The notes: a model not told the origin generated them from the letters alone. A stretch of 64,000 nucleotides of DNA from Hymenobacter tibetensis (GCF_022827545.1 NZ_CP094670.1:67838-131837), one strand, 5' to 3'. Shown: positions 1 to 10,256, numbered from the stretch's first letter. Translations and numbers: made by a program.

Positions 1-36
1 GGTGTAGAGCCCTTTGAGGTTCTGATGTGCTAAAAG

Positions 37-69
37 CAAGCAAAGCCCCTGGCAGAGGGGCTTTGCTTG
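37..69. terminator. Bidirectional hairpin terminator after the GH28 gene
   Basis: The arms 37-50 and 56-69 are perfect 14-base reverse complements with a 5-base loop. They lie just downstream of the GH28 stop codon on the minus strand. An A-rich flank on the left would become a U-rich tail for minus-strand transcription, so this is a good intrinsic terminator. It probably also ends a plus-strand transcript entering from the left. Confidence 0.75.
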
Positions 70-109
70 TGACGCGCGTGCGTTGGGGCTGTAGAAGTGT
101 GGTAGCGCT

Positions 110-1435
110 CTAGTCTGGCTTCAAGGGGTTTACCACTGGACCTTCTGCTTTTGCAGCCTTTAAGGGAGTTCCGTTCAGGGTGACGTCTTTGAATTTCACT
201 TCCGGGTACTTGTTAGGGAAAGCCACTGTTTCGGCCGTGGCATCCACGTTTTTGAAGGTGATGTTGTCAACCTTATCGGTTGGGTTACCATTCAATACGG
301 CGAACTGCTTGCACTTCACTTTGACGTTGGAGATGGTGATGTTGCGGATAGTGCCGAAGGGTTTTTTGGTGCTCCCCGCCATATCGAAAAACTGGGTCCA
401 AGGCGAAAGCGTGACGATAGTACCGCAGCGGCCGGTTACGTTTTCAATGGTGATGTTCTCGTATACCTGGTAGGTATCGGGCCGCATCTTGAACAGCAGT
501 AAAGGCCGGTCGTTTTCCACTTTGCAATTGCGCATGGTGATGCGGTTGGCGTTAATGCACTCACTGCCGCAAGTCATGGCTGCGTGCACTTCCCCGAACG
601 TGCAGTTCTCCACCAAAACGTCTTCTATCGGGCCGTTTTCTGGTAGGTTTTGAGCGTTGGGCCCCTTGCCGCCCTTCATTACCACCCCATCATCGTTCAC
701 CGAGATGTAGCAATTACGAATGGTCACTTTCTTGCACACATCAATATCCACGGCGTCGGTGCTGGGCGCTTTCACCGGCCGGAAAGGCGACCGAATATCA
801 CAGCCCTCTATTAGCACGTTGTTGCATTGATACAGGTGCGTGGTCCAGAAGCCAGCATTGTGCAGCTTCACTTTCTCGATGGCCACGTTATTGCAGCCCC
901 AGATAAAGAGCAGCCGGGGCCGATGCACCTCTAAATTGGTGGACGATTTGCCGAGTTTCTGCATGGAATCCCGGTGCGCCCAGAAGCTTTTCCAGAACCG
1001 CAGCCCGTTCCCGTCGATGGTACCGGGGCCAGTTATGCGGAAGTTGTTCACCTGGTACGCATTAACCAGGGCCGCGTAGTAATCCAGCTTCTGGCCCTCC
1101 ATGCGCGACGGGCCCAGCGGGTAGTCTGCAATTCGATCAGAGCCCTTTAGCTTCGCGCCTTGCTGTAAGCGTAGCTGCGTGTTGGGCTTGAAAAACAACG
1201 CTCCGCTCAGGAACACACCTTTCGGAATAACCACTGTGCCTCCACCATCAGCGTTAGCCTTGTCGATGGTGCGCTGAATGGCCTGGGTGTTGAGCTGAGT
1301 ACTATCAGTGCCCGCCCCGAACTGGGTGATGACGTATTCTTTGGGCGCGGCTACTTCTGTGCGTGGACTTTCAGCCCGGAAAGGCAGTGAAAAAGCGGTT
1401 AACACAATAGGAAGTAGTGCGAGAAGAACTTTCAT
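110..1435 (-). CDS. GH28 family polygalacturonase / exo-acting pectinase
   Basis: A secreted glycoside hydrolase of family 28, the parallel beta-helix fold that hydrolyses galacturonosyl linkages in homogalacturonan or rhamnogalacturonan by inversion. A signal peptide covers about residues 1-21. The catalytic core is visible: Asp227 in STDAVDID (the family's NTD motif), the Asp pair 248/249 in NDDGVVMKGG, His284 before TCGSE, and a basic FKMRP motif near residue 312 in place of the classical RIK. The GSE tail after the histidine is common in exo-acting and rhamnogalacturonan-active members, so an exo-polygalacturonase or rhamnogalacturonidase fits best, though the exact substrate is inferred. 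The length of 441 aa is normal. It is the last gene of a minus-strand group with the DUF4861 and DUF2264 genes. Confidence 0.9.
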   Translation of the reverse strand: MKVLLALLPIVLTAFSLPFRAESPRTEVAAPKEYVITQFGAGTDSTQLNTQAIQRTIDKANADGGGTVVIPKGVFLSGALFFKPNTQLRLQQGAKLKGSDRIADYPLGPSRMEGQKLDYYAALVNAYQVNNFRITGPGTIDGNGLRFWKSFWAHRDSMQKLGKSSTNLEVHRPRLLFIWGCNNVAIEKVKLHNAGFWTTHLYQCNNVLIEGCDIRSPFRPVKAPSTDAVDIDVCKKVTIRNCYISVNDDGVVMKGGKGPNAQNLPENGPIEDVLVENCTFGEVHAAMTCGSECINANRITMRNCKVENDRPLLLFKMRPDTYQVYENITIENVTGRCGTIVTLSPWTQFFDMAGSTKKPFGTIRNITISNVKVKCKQFAVLNGNPTDKVDNITFKNVDATAETVAFPNKYPEVKFKDVTLNGTPLKAAKAEGPVVNPLKPD

Positions 1436-2025
1436 AGGGCGGAAGAAAGGATGTATAGCACAAAGAAGCAGGTGCCCAGCGGGAGTACTGTTCTGTAGTT
1501 ACCTGCTAACGGCGTTTACTTCGCCCGTGTGCCATCCTAAATGATGGTTGAAAGTTGGTTCTAAACACTAAGAACAGCCGTCTGGCTCTGCCCCGATGGC
1601 CAGCTAACGGATAGAAACTAGGAGTGTATGTAGTGCCTGGCAGTAGCGTTAAGCGGCCACGAAACTCATGGAACAGTACGACACCAGCTTCTTCATCGAA
1701 CTAGCGAGATTAGAAAGCAACCCGACGAGGCAGTGGCAACCTGGCTAGAGTGCAAGCTGTGCTTAAGGGTGCTATGCCCTAAAAACCAGACGACGCCTCA
1801 GTGGATGGGCAATGAACTCTGGGCTATTCACTGTTGGTGCAGCTGCTTCGTCGTCTAGTGGGCCTTGCAGGCTACAAGCAAGCAGGGCACTGCAAGGAAG
1901 TGAGCGGGTGAGTGCTTGCTGCTACAAACACGGCCGAAAAGCCCAGGTTGAAGCCCGGTAATGAATAGGTGAACCCTTGTGTGCAGTAATTCAACAAGCG
2001 CGAGTTAGTGCTCGGTGAGCACCTA
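1436..2025. other. Intergenic gap, nothing recognised
   Basis: This 590-base stretch separates the GH28 gene from the DUF4861 gene, both on the minus strand. No reading frame with protein-like composition, RNA gene or strong hairpin was seen. Because the gap is long, GH28 probably has its own promoter here. Confidence 0.5.
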
Positions 2026-3234
2026 CTACATGGTCACTTGTAGGGGCGAGGCCAGGCGTTGGGTGAAGTTGGCGAGGTAAGCGTCCCAGGCGGCAGCGGA
2101 AGCGAATTGCCCGCTTTTCTGCCAACCAAACCCCGAGTAGAACACTACCACATTTTGAGTAGGCTTGGTAACTATCCACAACTGGCTCTGGTCTTTTTCG
2201 GTGGTGCGGTGGTCTTGGTAATCAGTGATGTAGCGCGGTTCAGCCACCACAGCGGTGCCCAGATACGAGTCGTCAATCTTCTCCCAATACCGAAACCACC
2301 CGGCTTTGCGGTCGGCTTGCACCTCGCCTTTCTGCTCGTGCAGCGTCAGGCCGATGGTGCAGTTGGGTAGGGGCGTATCGGCTGACATGTGTTGCTCGAA
2401 GCGCGTCAGGTTGGAGCCGAGGTCCAGGGAAATGCGCTTAGTTTCGGTGATGGTGCGGCCACCCGCTTGCCAGGGGGCATACGTTAGCTCGAACACCGTG
2501 CGGATAGGCCCCGCAGCTAGGATTTTGTAGCTGGTGAAATTTCGGGAAGTGTACAGCTTCTTGTCAATCAGTACGCCCGTGCCACCCACGCCGCGGCTGC
2601 CGCCCACGTGGTAGGGGTCGTAGCCTTCGCCTATGTCGGTGTGGTAGGCGAACGGTTTTTCATTAACGTGGCGGCCGTACCACTTGTTGATGATGGGGTA
2701 GGGCACCCGCTTCAGCCAGCAGTCCATGCCGCTGGTAAGCGTGCCGCTTGGGTCTTTCTTGTCGGCCATTTGTTCGGCTACTGGGCCGTATGTACGGAAT
2801 GCTACCCGGTCATTTTCCCAGGCAAAATCGTCGGTGCGCTCCGGCACGAAGCGAGCAAACGTGGTGCGTTCTGGGGCGGCGGCAGCGGGTTGGCCGGCCT
2901 CTACTGTGAATTTCTTCTGGCCCTTGGCGGGCATATCGGTCTGAAACAACAGTTCGTCGGGCTGGCCGTCGGCATCAAGGTCCAACACCTGACTTACCAG
3001 CGGCTGCTTGGTGGCGGCGTCGCGCACTTGCAGGGTGGTGGCACCCAGCTGACGAACTGCGGCCGGCAGCTTCGCCCAAGGCAAGCTGATGGTTTCGGCG
3101 GGCCGGGCGAAATTCAGCTTGTTGCGTACCGTAACGGTCAGCGCAGGCTTGGCTGGAACCTGCGGCGGCGAAAACGCTCCGAATAGCGTTGCGAAGGAAA
3201 CAGGACCGAGAAACGAAAACAGAGAGACAACCAT
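2026..3234 (-). CDS. DUF4861 domain secreted protein of a pectin locus
   Basis: A 402-aa exported protein of the DUF4861 family, which in Bacteroidota is found repeatedly beside pectin-degrading enzymes. A hydrophobic leader covers roughly residues 1-25. Family hallmarks visible are the N-terminal beta-sandwich stretch around VRNKLNFARPAETI, the dipeptide-rich DLDADGQPDELLFQTD segment, and the later Trp-rich tail (SQLWIVTKPTQNVVVFYSGF) near the C-terminus. The biochemical activity of the family is not settled as far as I know; a role in pectin oligosaccharide processing is inferred from neighbourhood. It follows the DUF2264 gene by about 100 bases on the same strand, so the two are probably cotranscribed. 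Confidence 0.85.
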   Translation of the reverse strand: MVVSLFSFLGPVSFATLFGAFSPPQVPAKPALTVTVRNKLNFARPAETISLPWAKLPAAVRQLGATTLQVRDAATKQPLVSQVLDLDADGQPDELLFQTDMPAKGQKKFTVEAGQPAAAAPERTTFARFVPERTDDFAWENDRVAFRTYGPVAEQMADKKDPSGTLTSGMDCWLKRVPYPIINKWYGRHVNEKPFAYHTDIGEGYDPYHVGGSRGVGGTGVLIDKKLYTSRNFTSYKILAAGPIRTVFELTYAPWQAGGRTITETKRISLDLGSNLTRFEQHMSADTPLPNCTIGLTLHEQKGEVQADRKAGWFRYWEKIDDSYLGTAVVAEPRYITDYQDHRTTEKDQSQLWIVTKPTQNVVVFYSGFGWQKSGQFASAAAWDAYLANFTQRLASPLQVTM

Positions 3235-3333
3235 AACGTGAAGAGAATAAGGGCAGCAGCAACTACCAGCAAGTAAGCCCTAGCCGAACAAAAGTCCGCC
3301 CAATAGCCTGTTCGCAGCTAAACGAGCATGATC

Positions 3334-4584
3334 TTACAAGGCATGGTCGGTCTTGACATCTTGGCCCGACCAGATTTTCTTAGCGGTCCAGTCTTGGGCG
3401 GGGCTGGCCCAGAAGGCATCCGTGGCCGGCAAACCCAGTGGCAAGAACGCAGTGGAACACAAGTACAGGCTGCCCGTGGAAATGTAGCCCTCCCCGATGC
3501 CCGGCTGGTGCCCACACAACCCAATTTGCAGCCAGCCCTTGCTGTCGAAAGTGCCTTTGGGCTCCATGGTGCGCCGAATAACGGCGGTGAGGGCGCTTCG
3601 TGCTTGTCCGGCCGGTAGCTCCGGCGGCAGTTGCTGCTGCAACACTACCTGCGCCAAGTGCTGAAACGCTCCGCACCGATACGCCAACGACCGGCCAAAC
3701 GCGGCAAATGACCCATCGGGGCCAATCAGGCGCTCCTGCACCAGAGCGTAGCGTTGAGCGCGGGCGCGCAGTCTTTCCAGCAACTCCTTGTTTTCCTTGC
3801 CCGCCGCTACCAAGGTGCCCACCACATCCAGCAGCATAGGTTGAATAACGTAGCTGTTGTAATAGTCCCAATGGAAGTCGGGCCCGTCGCCGTAGGTGCC
3901 GTCGCCCTTGTACCAGGTCAGGTGCTCCTTGATGGCGTAGTCCATGCGCATCAGGTCGCCGCTGCCAGTGAACTTCAGCAAGGCCGCTTCAATGATACCA
4001 CTGAACAACAGCCAGTTGCTGTACACCGGCTTGATAACGCGGCTGCTTTGCAGGGCCGCAACCAACTGCTGCTGCGTGGCTTGGGGCAGCTTCTCCCAAA
4101 GCTGCGTGGGGGCCCGCAACAGAGCGTGCGCCAGAAAAGCCGCGTCAACCACTGGCTGTCCGCCTTGGGTGAAGTTCAGAAAATCCGGCGACTGAGGGTC
4201 TACGCCGCGGCTGATGGCCTGCCGGGCCCAGTCGGCGTAGCGTTGTTGCCGCTCTTTTTCGGCGGCGGGTACGTCCTGGAGTTCCAGCCACGGGGCCACG
4301 CCGGCCAACGTGCGGCCCAGCGCCTCCAAATACGTAACCTTGCGGCGGCCTTGTTCCTGGCCGGGCGCGGCTTCCACCGGCATCATGGCTTTAAGCTGGC
4401 CTTGCGCTGCTGCCTTCAACACGGGCTCTGCAATCTTGAGTAGCGTCGTGAGCCAATAGTCCCGGTCGGAGCCTTTGGCGGGGGAGGTGGCCGGAGCCGC
4501 GCCGCTTGCCCAGGAGGTGGGCAAGGGTAACGCCAGCACTGAAAGTCCGGCAGTGGCTCGCGCAACAAAGGAGCGTCTTTTCAT
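3334..4584 (-). CDS. DUF2264 domain protein with Tat-like leader
   Basis: DUF2264 proteins are predicted alpha/alpha-barrel enzymes often encoded in pectin and rhamnogalacturonan loci; their exact reaction is not firmly assigned. The start was placed at the ATG at 4584 because the leader MKRRSFVARATAGLSVLALP begins there and carries twin arginines; the open frame extends upstream without signal-like sequence. Visible features are DYWLTTLLKIAEPVL near the mature N-terminus, LAGVAPWLEL, and the aromatic YKGDGTYGDGPDFHWDYYNS segment typical of the family. The 416-aa length matches the family. It heads the minus-strand group DUF2264-DUF4861-GH28, divergent from the SusC gene. Confidence 0.85.
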   Translation of the reverse strand: MKRRSFVARATAGLSVLALPLPTSWASGAAPATSPAKGSDRDYWLTTLLKIAEPVLKAAAQGQLKAMMPVEAAPGQEQGRRKVTYLEALGRTLAGVAPWLELQDVPAAEKERQQRYADWARQAISRGVDPQSPDFLNFTQGGQPVVDAAFLAHALLRAPTQLWEKLPQATQQQLVAALQSSRVIKPVYSNWLLFSGIIEAALLKFTGSGDLMRMDYAIKEHLTWYKGDGTYGDGPDFHWDYYNSYVIQPMLLDVVGTLVAAGKENKELLERLRARAQRYALVQERLIGPDGSFAAFGRSLAYRCGAFQHLAQVVLQQQLPPELPAGQARSALTAVIRRTMEPKGTFDSKGWLQIGLCGHQPGIGEGYISTGSLYLCSTAFLPLGLPATDAFWASPAQDWTAKKIWSGQDVKTDHAL

Positions 4585-5562
4585 AGCGTACAGATGGCTG
4601 GGGTTGCTTCCACTTGACAGCTTCCCGCTTGGCTTGCCCGAAAGGTACCGGTGGACCGGGCAGCGCTTACGGGCGTGGCGGGTGCCCCGTTGGCCGTAGC
4701 CTCTGCAACAGACCACGAGGCACCAGCAAACCAAAGAGAAAAACGAGAGCTATGCAATGTGGAAGGGAGTGGGAAAGCAGAAGGTAGGCAGCGGAAGATA
4801 ACTCCAACGGTGAATTGCTGCCGGACAGAGCGTTTGGCGGGCTTGCCAAGCAGCCACAATAGTAGGGGCTGTTCGATAGAAAGTAGGGGTGCATTTTAGG
4901 AAAGTATGGGGTGCCTATTCGTCGGATGCTAACCCGACGCCATCCTGCTTGCTGTTATGCGAGAAATTTTCTAGCCCCATATGAATCGGGTGGGCGACCA
5001 CCCCACTGGCACCACCATGCCTAGCCTGCCCATGCTGTTTCTCTTCAACGGATGAACTAAGAGTTTTTACCCTCCGCCGTTGAGCTAGTAGGAGGGAGGA
5101 GTTACTGGGTGAAAACGGGGTGAGTAAGTGGTACCACACCACGTTGTGCCAGCGCGCAGCACCTTGCTGAACTCGTTGCGTGATGAACTCCTGCGTCTGG
5201 CCTCCGATTGAGTAGGAAACAGTGCCTTTGTGCGGTAGTGGTAGTGTTTTTCAGGTGCCACTGGTCGGTGTATGCGGCTCGTATGCCTGTGATTTACAAG
5301 AAAATATGCTAATGGTGGTACTTCCGAAGCTTGCGCTAGCAGCACCGTAGCGCCGTGGGCTGGGTGAAGAATAATGAGGGGTATTTTGTCTGGGCTATCA
5401 AGGAAAAAGGGCGGTTTGTTGGAGCGGTAGCAGAATTTACCCCCCTCTTTTGGCGAAAACTCCCCCGCCCGTGGCCCGTGGGAAGACCTACTTTCGACGT
5501 ATCGTTTTGTTCCCATTTTTCCCACCTCTTTCCGACCCAACCGGAAATAAGCTTCCACATGT
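4585..5562. other. Divergent promoter region between the two arms of the pectin locus
   Basis: This stretch of about 980 bases separates DUF2264 (minus) from SusC (plus) and should hold promoters for both arms. Open frames here (for example 5085-5909 minus) have no recognisable protein sequence and overlap the SusC start, so I do not call a gene. No exact TAnnTTTG box was found; a near match lies around 5392 (one base short). No regulator gene of the locus lies in or beside this gap. Confidence 0.5.
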
Positions 5563-8500
5563 ATGAGGCTACAATCTTTACTTTTCTGCGGAACGCTGGT
5601 ACCCTTGCAAGTTGTGCTTGCGGCCCCCGTTCCGGGCAGTTCAGTTACTGCCCCACTCCCTTCCTCCACCGTTGCCGATGTCACCATCAGTGGGCAGGTA
5701 ACCGACGACAAAGGCGAAGGAATGCCCGGTGCTACCGTGGTCCTGAAAGGCACTACTATTGGGACCGGTACCGATGCCCAAGGCCGCTTTACGCTGGTGG
5801 TGCCCGAGAGCAACGCTAGCGGTACGCTGGTTGTATCGTCGGTGGGCTTCCTGCCCCAGGAAATAGCCATTGCCGGACGCACTTCGTTCAAGGTCCAGCT
5901 CCGAACCAACGCCCAGGCGCTGAGCGAAGTGGTGGTGGTCGGCTACGGCACCCAGAAGCGGGAAGACGTAACGGGCTCCGTCGCCTCGGTACCGACGGAC
6001 CGCTTAGAGAAGATTCCGGTTTCCAACGTGGCGCAAGCGTTGCAAGGCGCTGTGGCGGGCGTGACTATCACGGCGCCCTCGAGCGTGCCGGGCAGCCAGC
6101 CCAACATTCAGATTCGGGGGGTGCGCTCCATTACGGCCGGCACCAACCCCTACTTGGTGGTGGACGGCGTGCCGTTTCCGGGCAACCTCAACGACATCAA
6201 CCCCAACGACATTGCCTCCATTGAGATTCTGAAAGATGCCTCCTCGACGGCTATCTACGGAACGCGGGGCTCCAACGGGGTAATTCTGGTGAGCACCAAG
6301 CGCGGCAAATCGGGCAAGCCCCAGATTCGCTACAACGGCTACGGCGGACCCGAGTACATGGTCAACAACCTCCACCCGCTGGATGGGCCGGCGTTTTCTG
6401 AAAAGTGGCAGGAGTTTACCCGGCAGCGCGGCATCAACCTGACGCCGGTGCCCAACATTGGGGAGGTAGAAAACTACAATGCCGGCCGCACCACCGATTG
6501 GATGGACCTGATTCAGCAGCAAGGCTCTATCCAAGACCACAACGCATCCATTTCGGGTGGTACCGAAGACGTGAAGTACTTTGTATCGGGCGACTATTTC
6601 AAGCAGAAGGGCATCATCAAGGGCTACCAGTTTCAGCGCATCAGCTTGCGCTCGAATATTGATGCCACGCTAACGCCCTGGCTGCGCATCGGTACTTCCT
6701 CGTTCTACTCCACGTCCAACGACGATGGCGGCCGCGCCGACCTGAGTCTGGCGCAGGTGCTGAGCCCGTATGCCACGCCCTTCAACCCCGATGGTACCTA
6801 CACTATTTTCCCGCAGCCGCCCGAGCAGCTGGTTAAAAACGCCCTGCTCGGCCTGACCACGCAGCGCGAGGACCGCGTCAACCAGCTTACCGGCACCGGC
6901 TACGCCGAGGTGGAACCCACCTTTGTGGAAGGATTGAAGTACCGGGTGAATGCCACGTACTCGTACCGGCCCGGCCGCTTCGCCAACTATACGGGCCGGC
7001 CGTTCGGGGACCTGCGCGGCACCGCCCAGCTCATCAACGACGAGCGCCAGAACTACACGGTGGAAAACCTGCTGTTCTACAACAAGACCATCGGCAAGCA
7101 CCACTTCGACCTAACCGCTCTGTATAGCGCGCAGCAAAACCGCTATTTCACAACCAGCGAAACGGCCACCGGCTTCATCAACGACCGGATTGGCTTCAAC
7201 AGCATCGGCTCGGGGGCCAACGCGCCCACCATCAGCTCGTTTAGCGAAGAGCGGACGCTGGTATCGCAGATGGGCCGCCTCAACTACAACTACGATAGCC
7301 GCTACCTGCTTACGGTAACGGCCCGGCGCGACGGCTCGTCGGTGTTCGGGGCCGATGCCAGCAAGTACGCCACGTTCCCTTCGTTAGCCTTGGGCTGGAA
7401 CGTAGCCAACGAGGCATTCCTGAAAGACCAGGAGACGGTGAACACACTGAAACTGCGCTTTTCGTATGGCACGACGGGCAATGAAGGCATCAACCCGTAT
7501 CAGACCATCACGGGCAACGCGCTGCTGCAATATGCGTACGGCGGGGTGTCGGCTACGGGCCTGCGTGCCGACCGCATCGGTAACTCGCAGCTGAAATGGG
7601 AGCAAACCACCAGCGTCAACTACGCCGTGGACTTTGGACTCCTGAAAAACCGCATTACGGGTACCGTGGAGTACTATAATGCCAAAACCGAAGACCTGCT
7701 GCTCAACCGCCAGATTCCGATTGTTTCGGGCTACAACACCATCCTCGACAACGTGGGTTCGGTGCGTAACCGAGGGATAGAAATGAGTTTGACGACGGCC
7801 AACGTGCAGACTCCCGATTTCACCTGGGAAACGACCCTGAACGTTTCGGGCAACCGCAACCGGCTGCTAAGCCTGGGCTACACCGACGCCGACGACATCG
7901 GCAACCGCCTCTTCATTGGCCGATCGTTGGGGGCTGTGTACGATTACGTGAAAACGGGCGTGTGGCAGCAGGGTGAAGACCCCGCCGGCAAAGATGCCGG
8001 CGCCAAACCCGGCGACCTGAAGTTTGAAGACCTCAACGGCGACGGCCAAATCACCAGCCTCGACCGCAAGTACCTCGGCACGACGCTGCCCAAATGGCAA
8101 GGCGGTATCACCAACACCTTCACCTACAAAGGATTCAGTTTGCGGGTGTTCATCCGGACGGTGCAGGGCGTGCTCAAAAACAACAACAACCTGAACTTCT
8201 TGGACTTAGGTGGCCGCCTGAACATTCCGGAGGAGGTAGGCTACTGGACGCCCGCAAACCAGAGCCAAGACCGGCCTGGCCTGAGCTACATCAACCCCCG
8301 CGGCTACGGCTTCCCCACCAACGGCAGCTTCACGCGCCTTCAGGACGTAACGCTCAACTATGCATTCCCGGCCCCATTGGTTGAGAAACTTAAGCTCGGC
8401 GCGCTGTCGGTGTACGTGAGCGGGCGCAACCTCTATACCTGGACCGATTGGGTGGGCTGGGACCCAGAGCAGACCTACACCCTCGGCAACGGCACCGGCA

Positions 8501-8643
8501 ACATCGACAACCCGGTCAGCCTGCTTACCTCGTCCACCAATTTCAGCCCGACTACCAGCGTCAACAGCGGCACCGCGGGTTCCAACCCCAACTTCCCCAC
8601 TGTGCGCACGTTCGTGGTCGGCCTCAACATTGGCTTGCGCTAA
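5563..8643 (+). CDS. SusC/RagA-family TonB-dependent outer-membrane transporter (pectin locus)
   Basis: Outer-membrane beta-barrel importing glycan oligosaccharides with its SusD partner, energised by TonB. After a signal peptide (about residues 1-20) comes a carboxypeptidase-regulatory-like domain (about 42-120: QVTDDKGEGMPGATVVLKGT), then the SusC signature ALSEVVVVGYGTQ near residue 122, the plug domain with NVAQALQGAVAGVTI and a DASSTAIYGTRGSNGVILV segment, and a barrel ending in an aromatic strand. At 1026 aa it is full length. There is no STN domain, so ECF-sigma/FecR control is unlikely for this locus. SusD starts 31 bases after the stop. Confidence 0.95.
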   Translation: MRLQSLLFCGTLVPLQVVLAAPVPGSSVTAPLPSSTVADVTISGQVTDDKGEGMPGATVVLKGTTIGTGTDAQGRFTLVVPESNASGTLVVSSVGFLPQEIAIAGRTSFKVQLRTNAQALSEVVVVGYGTQKREDVTGSVASVPTDRLEKIPVSNVAQALQGAVAGVTITAPSSVPGSQPNIQIRGVRSITAGTNPYLVVDGVPFPGNLNDINPNDIASIEILKDASSTAIYGTRGSNGVILVSTKRGKSGKPQIRYNGYGGPEYMVNNLHPLDGPAFSEKWQEFTRQRGINLTPVPNIGEVENYNAGRTTDWMDLIQQQGSIQDHNASISGGTEDVKYFVSGDYFKQKGIIKGYQFQRISLRSNIDATLTPWLRIGTSSFYSTSNDDGGRADLSLAQVLSPYATPFNPDGTYTIFPQPPEQLVKNALLGLTTQREDRVNQLTGTGYAEVEPTFVEGLKYRVNATYSYRPGRFANYTGRPFGDLRGTAQLINDERQNYTVENLLFYNKTIGKHHFDLTALYSAQQNRYFTTSETATGFINDRIGFNSIGSGANAPTISSFSEERTLVSQMGRLNYNYDSRYLLTVTARRDGSSVFGADASKYATFPSLALGWNVANEAFLKDQETVNTLKLRFSYGTTGNEGINPYQTITGNALLQYAYGGVSATGLRADRIGNSQLKWEQTTSVNYAVDFGLLKNRITGTVEYYNAKTEDLLLNRQIPIVSGYNTILDNVGSVRNRGIEMSLTTANVQTPDFTWETTLNVSGNRNRLLSLGYTDADDIGNRLFIGRSLGAVYDYVKTGVWQQGEDPAGKDAGAKPGDLKFEDLNGDGQITSLDRKYLGTTLPKWQGGITNTFTYKGFSLRVFIRTVQGVLKNNNNLNFLDLGGRLNIPEEVGYWTPANQSQDRPGLSYINPRGYGFPTNGSFTRLQDVTLNYAFPAPLVEKLKLGALSVYVSGRNLYTWTDWVGWDPEQTYTLGNGTGNIDNPVSLLTSSTNFSPTTSVNSGTAGSNPNFPTVRTFVVGLNIGLR

Positions 8644-8674
8644 CCCTCCCACCCCGATTTTATCACTTCAACAT

Positions 8675-10252
8675 ATGAAACGTTTTGCGTTAGCATGTAC
8701 GGCTTTGCTGGTCACGTCCCAGTTGATAAGCTCTTGTAAAGATGATTACCTGGATGAAGCTCCGGCTTCGCTCTACACCCCGCAAGTGGTGCTTGTGGAC
8801 TCGCTGGGCTTTGAAGCGGCCATGGCGGGTTTACAGTCGGTGGTGCGCGAGCAGTACACCCGTTCCGACGAGCAAGGCTTGCTTGGTATGATGCAGCTCG
8901 GCACCGACGTAGCCATTCCCGGTCAGGTGCAGGGCGCCGAAATACCCTATTACAACTACACGCTGCTCAACTCGCAAGACCAAGCCTCTGCTGTTATGTG
9001 GAGCTGGGCGTACCGCACCATCAACAACGCCAACCAGATTATCCAGGGCACGGCTACGGCGCCCGCTACGCTGCGGCAGGGATACAAAAACCGGATCAGC
9101 GCCGAGGCCCGCTTCTTCCGGGCCTATGCCTACGACTTCTTGGCCACGCTATGGGGCGACGTTCCGCTGATTGACGTTCCGGTTAGCTCGCCGCGCACCG
9201 ACTTCACGCGGAGCCCCGTCGCCACGGTCAACGACTTCATTGCGGAAGACCTGAAAACGGCTATTCCGAATTTGTTTCTGGCCAACAAGGCCGCGTCGGG
9301 GCGCATCACCCAAGCAGCGGCGCAGCAGCTTCTGGGGCAAGTGTACCTGCGTATGAACCAGCCCGCGCTGGCCGAAGCACAGCTGCAAGCCGTTATTTCG
9401 AGTGGGCTGTACCGGCTCGTTTCGGCCCGCTACGGCGTGCGTTCCATGCAGCCCGGCGACTACTTCTCCGACATGTTTGTAATTGGCAACCAACGCCGTA
9501 GCCAAGGCAACACCGAGGTTATCTGGGGAATCGAGCAACAGTTGTTGGTGCCCGGCGGTACTACCAACGCCCAGCAGCGGCGGATGTGGGTGCCCGCGTA
9601 CTATAACATTAAAGGCATGGCGTTGGCCGACTCACTCGGGGGCCGCGGCCTGGGCCGGTTGCGCCTCAGCAACTGGGTGGACTATCGGCTGTATACCACC
9701 CCCGACATGCGCAACTCGAAGTACAACCTCAAGCGGCGCTTCTACTACAATGACCCCACCCAAACGGCTACCTTCGGCCGGCGCGTGACGGGGTTGTCGG
9801 GCTCGGATACCATCTACAACATCACGCCCTACACTACCAAGTGGAACCAGTTCGACCCCGCCGACACGTTTGGCTTCGGCACCATTAAGGACATTACCAT
9901 GATGCGCCTGGGCGAAACGTACCTGTTGCTGGCGGAGGCGCAGTTCAAGCAAGGCAAGCTGGCCGAAGCGGCTGCTAGCGTCAATGCGCTCCGCACCCGC
10001 GCGCAAGCCCCTCAGGTAACGGCCAGCCAAATGACGCTCGACTTCATTCTTGATGAGCGGGCGCGTGAGCTGATTGGGGAAGAGCAACGCCGTATCACGC
10101 TGGTCCGCACCGGCACCCTGGTGGAGCGTACGTTGCGGTTGAACGGTGCATCCGTAACGGGATTGACCACCAAAAATCTGCTGCTGCCTATCCCGCAAAC
10201 GTCCATTGACTTGAATAGCGACGCTCCTCTAGGTCAAAACAACGGGTACTAA
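8675..10252 (+). CDS. SusD/RagB-family glycan-binding lipoprotein (pectin locus)
   Basis: Cell-surface lipoprotein that caps the adjacent SusC barrel and binds oligosaccharide. The start at 8675 gives the leader MKRFALACTALLVTSQLISS followed by lipid-anchor Cys21; an in-frame start 45 bases upstream overlaps the SusC stop and lacks signal character. Family features are the TPR-like helices (YRTINNANQIIQG; ISAEARFFRAYAYDFLATLWG), the GDVPLIDVPV loop, and the C-terminal DFILDERARELIGEEQRRI and LLPIPQTSIDLN segments. The length of 525 aa is typical. A strong hairpin follows 5 bases after the gene. Confidence 0.95.
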   Translation: MKRFALACTALLVTSQLISSCKDDYLDEAPASLYTPQVVLVDSLGFEAAMAGLQSVVREQYTRSDEQGLLGMMQLGTDVAIPGQVQGAEIPYYNYTLLNSQDQASAVMWSWAYRTINNANQIIQGTATAPATLRQGYKNRISAEARFFRAYAYDFLATLWGDVPLIDVPVSSPRTDFTRSPVATVNDFIAEDLKTAIPNLFLANKAASGRITQAAAQQLLGQVYLRMNQPALAEAQLQAVISSGLYRLVSARYGVRSMQPGDYFSDMFVIGNQRRSQGNTEVIWGIEQQLLVPGGTTNAQQRRMWVPAYYNIKGMALADSLGGRGLGRLRLSNWVDYRLYTTPDMRNSKYNLKRRFYYNDPTQTATFGRRVTGLSGSDTIYNITPYTTKWNQFDPADTFGFGTIKDITMMRLGETYLLLAEAQFKQGKLAEAAASVNALRTRAQAPQVTASQMTLDFILDERARELIGEEQRRITLVRTGTLVERTLRLNGASVTGLTTKNLLLPIPQTSIDLNSDAPLGQNNGY

Positions 10253-10256
10253 TCTA

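Noticed and set aside
5392..5399. TATTTTGT as promoter box upstream of SusC
   Set aside because: One base short of TAnnTTTG and about 165 bases from the start codon, so not strong enough to list.
5085..5909. 274-aa minus-strand open frame
   Set aside because: It overlaps the SusC start, has no recognisable domain and shows the Ser/Pro/Arg composition of an antisense frame in GC-rich DNA.
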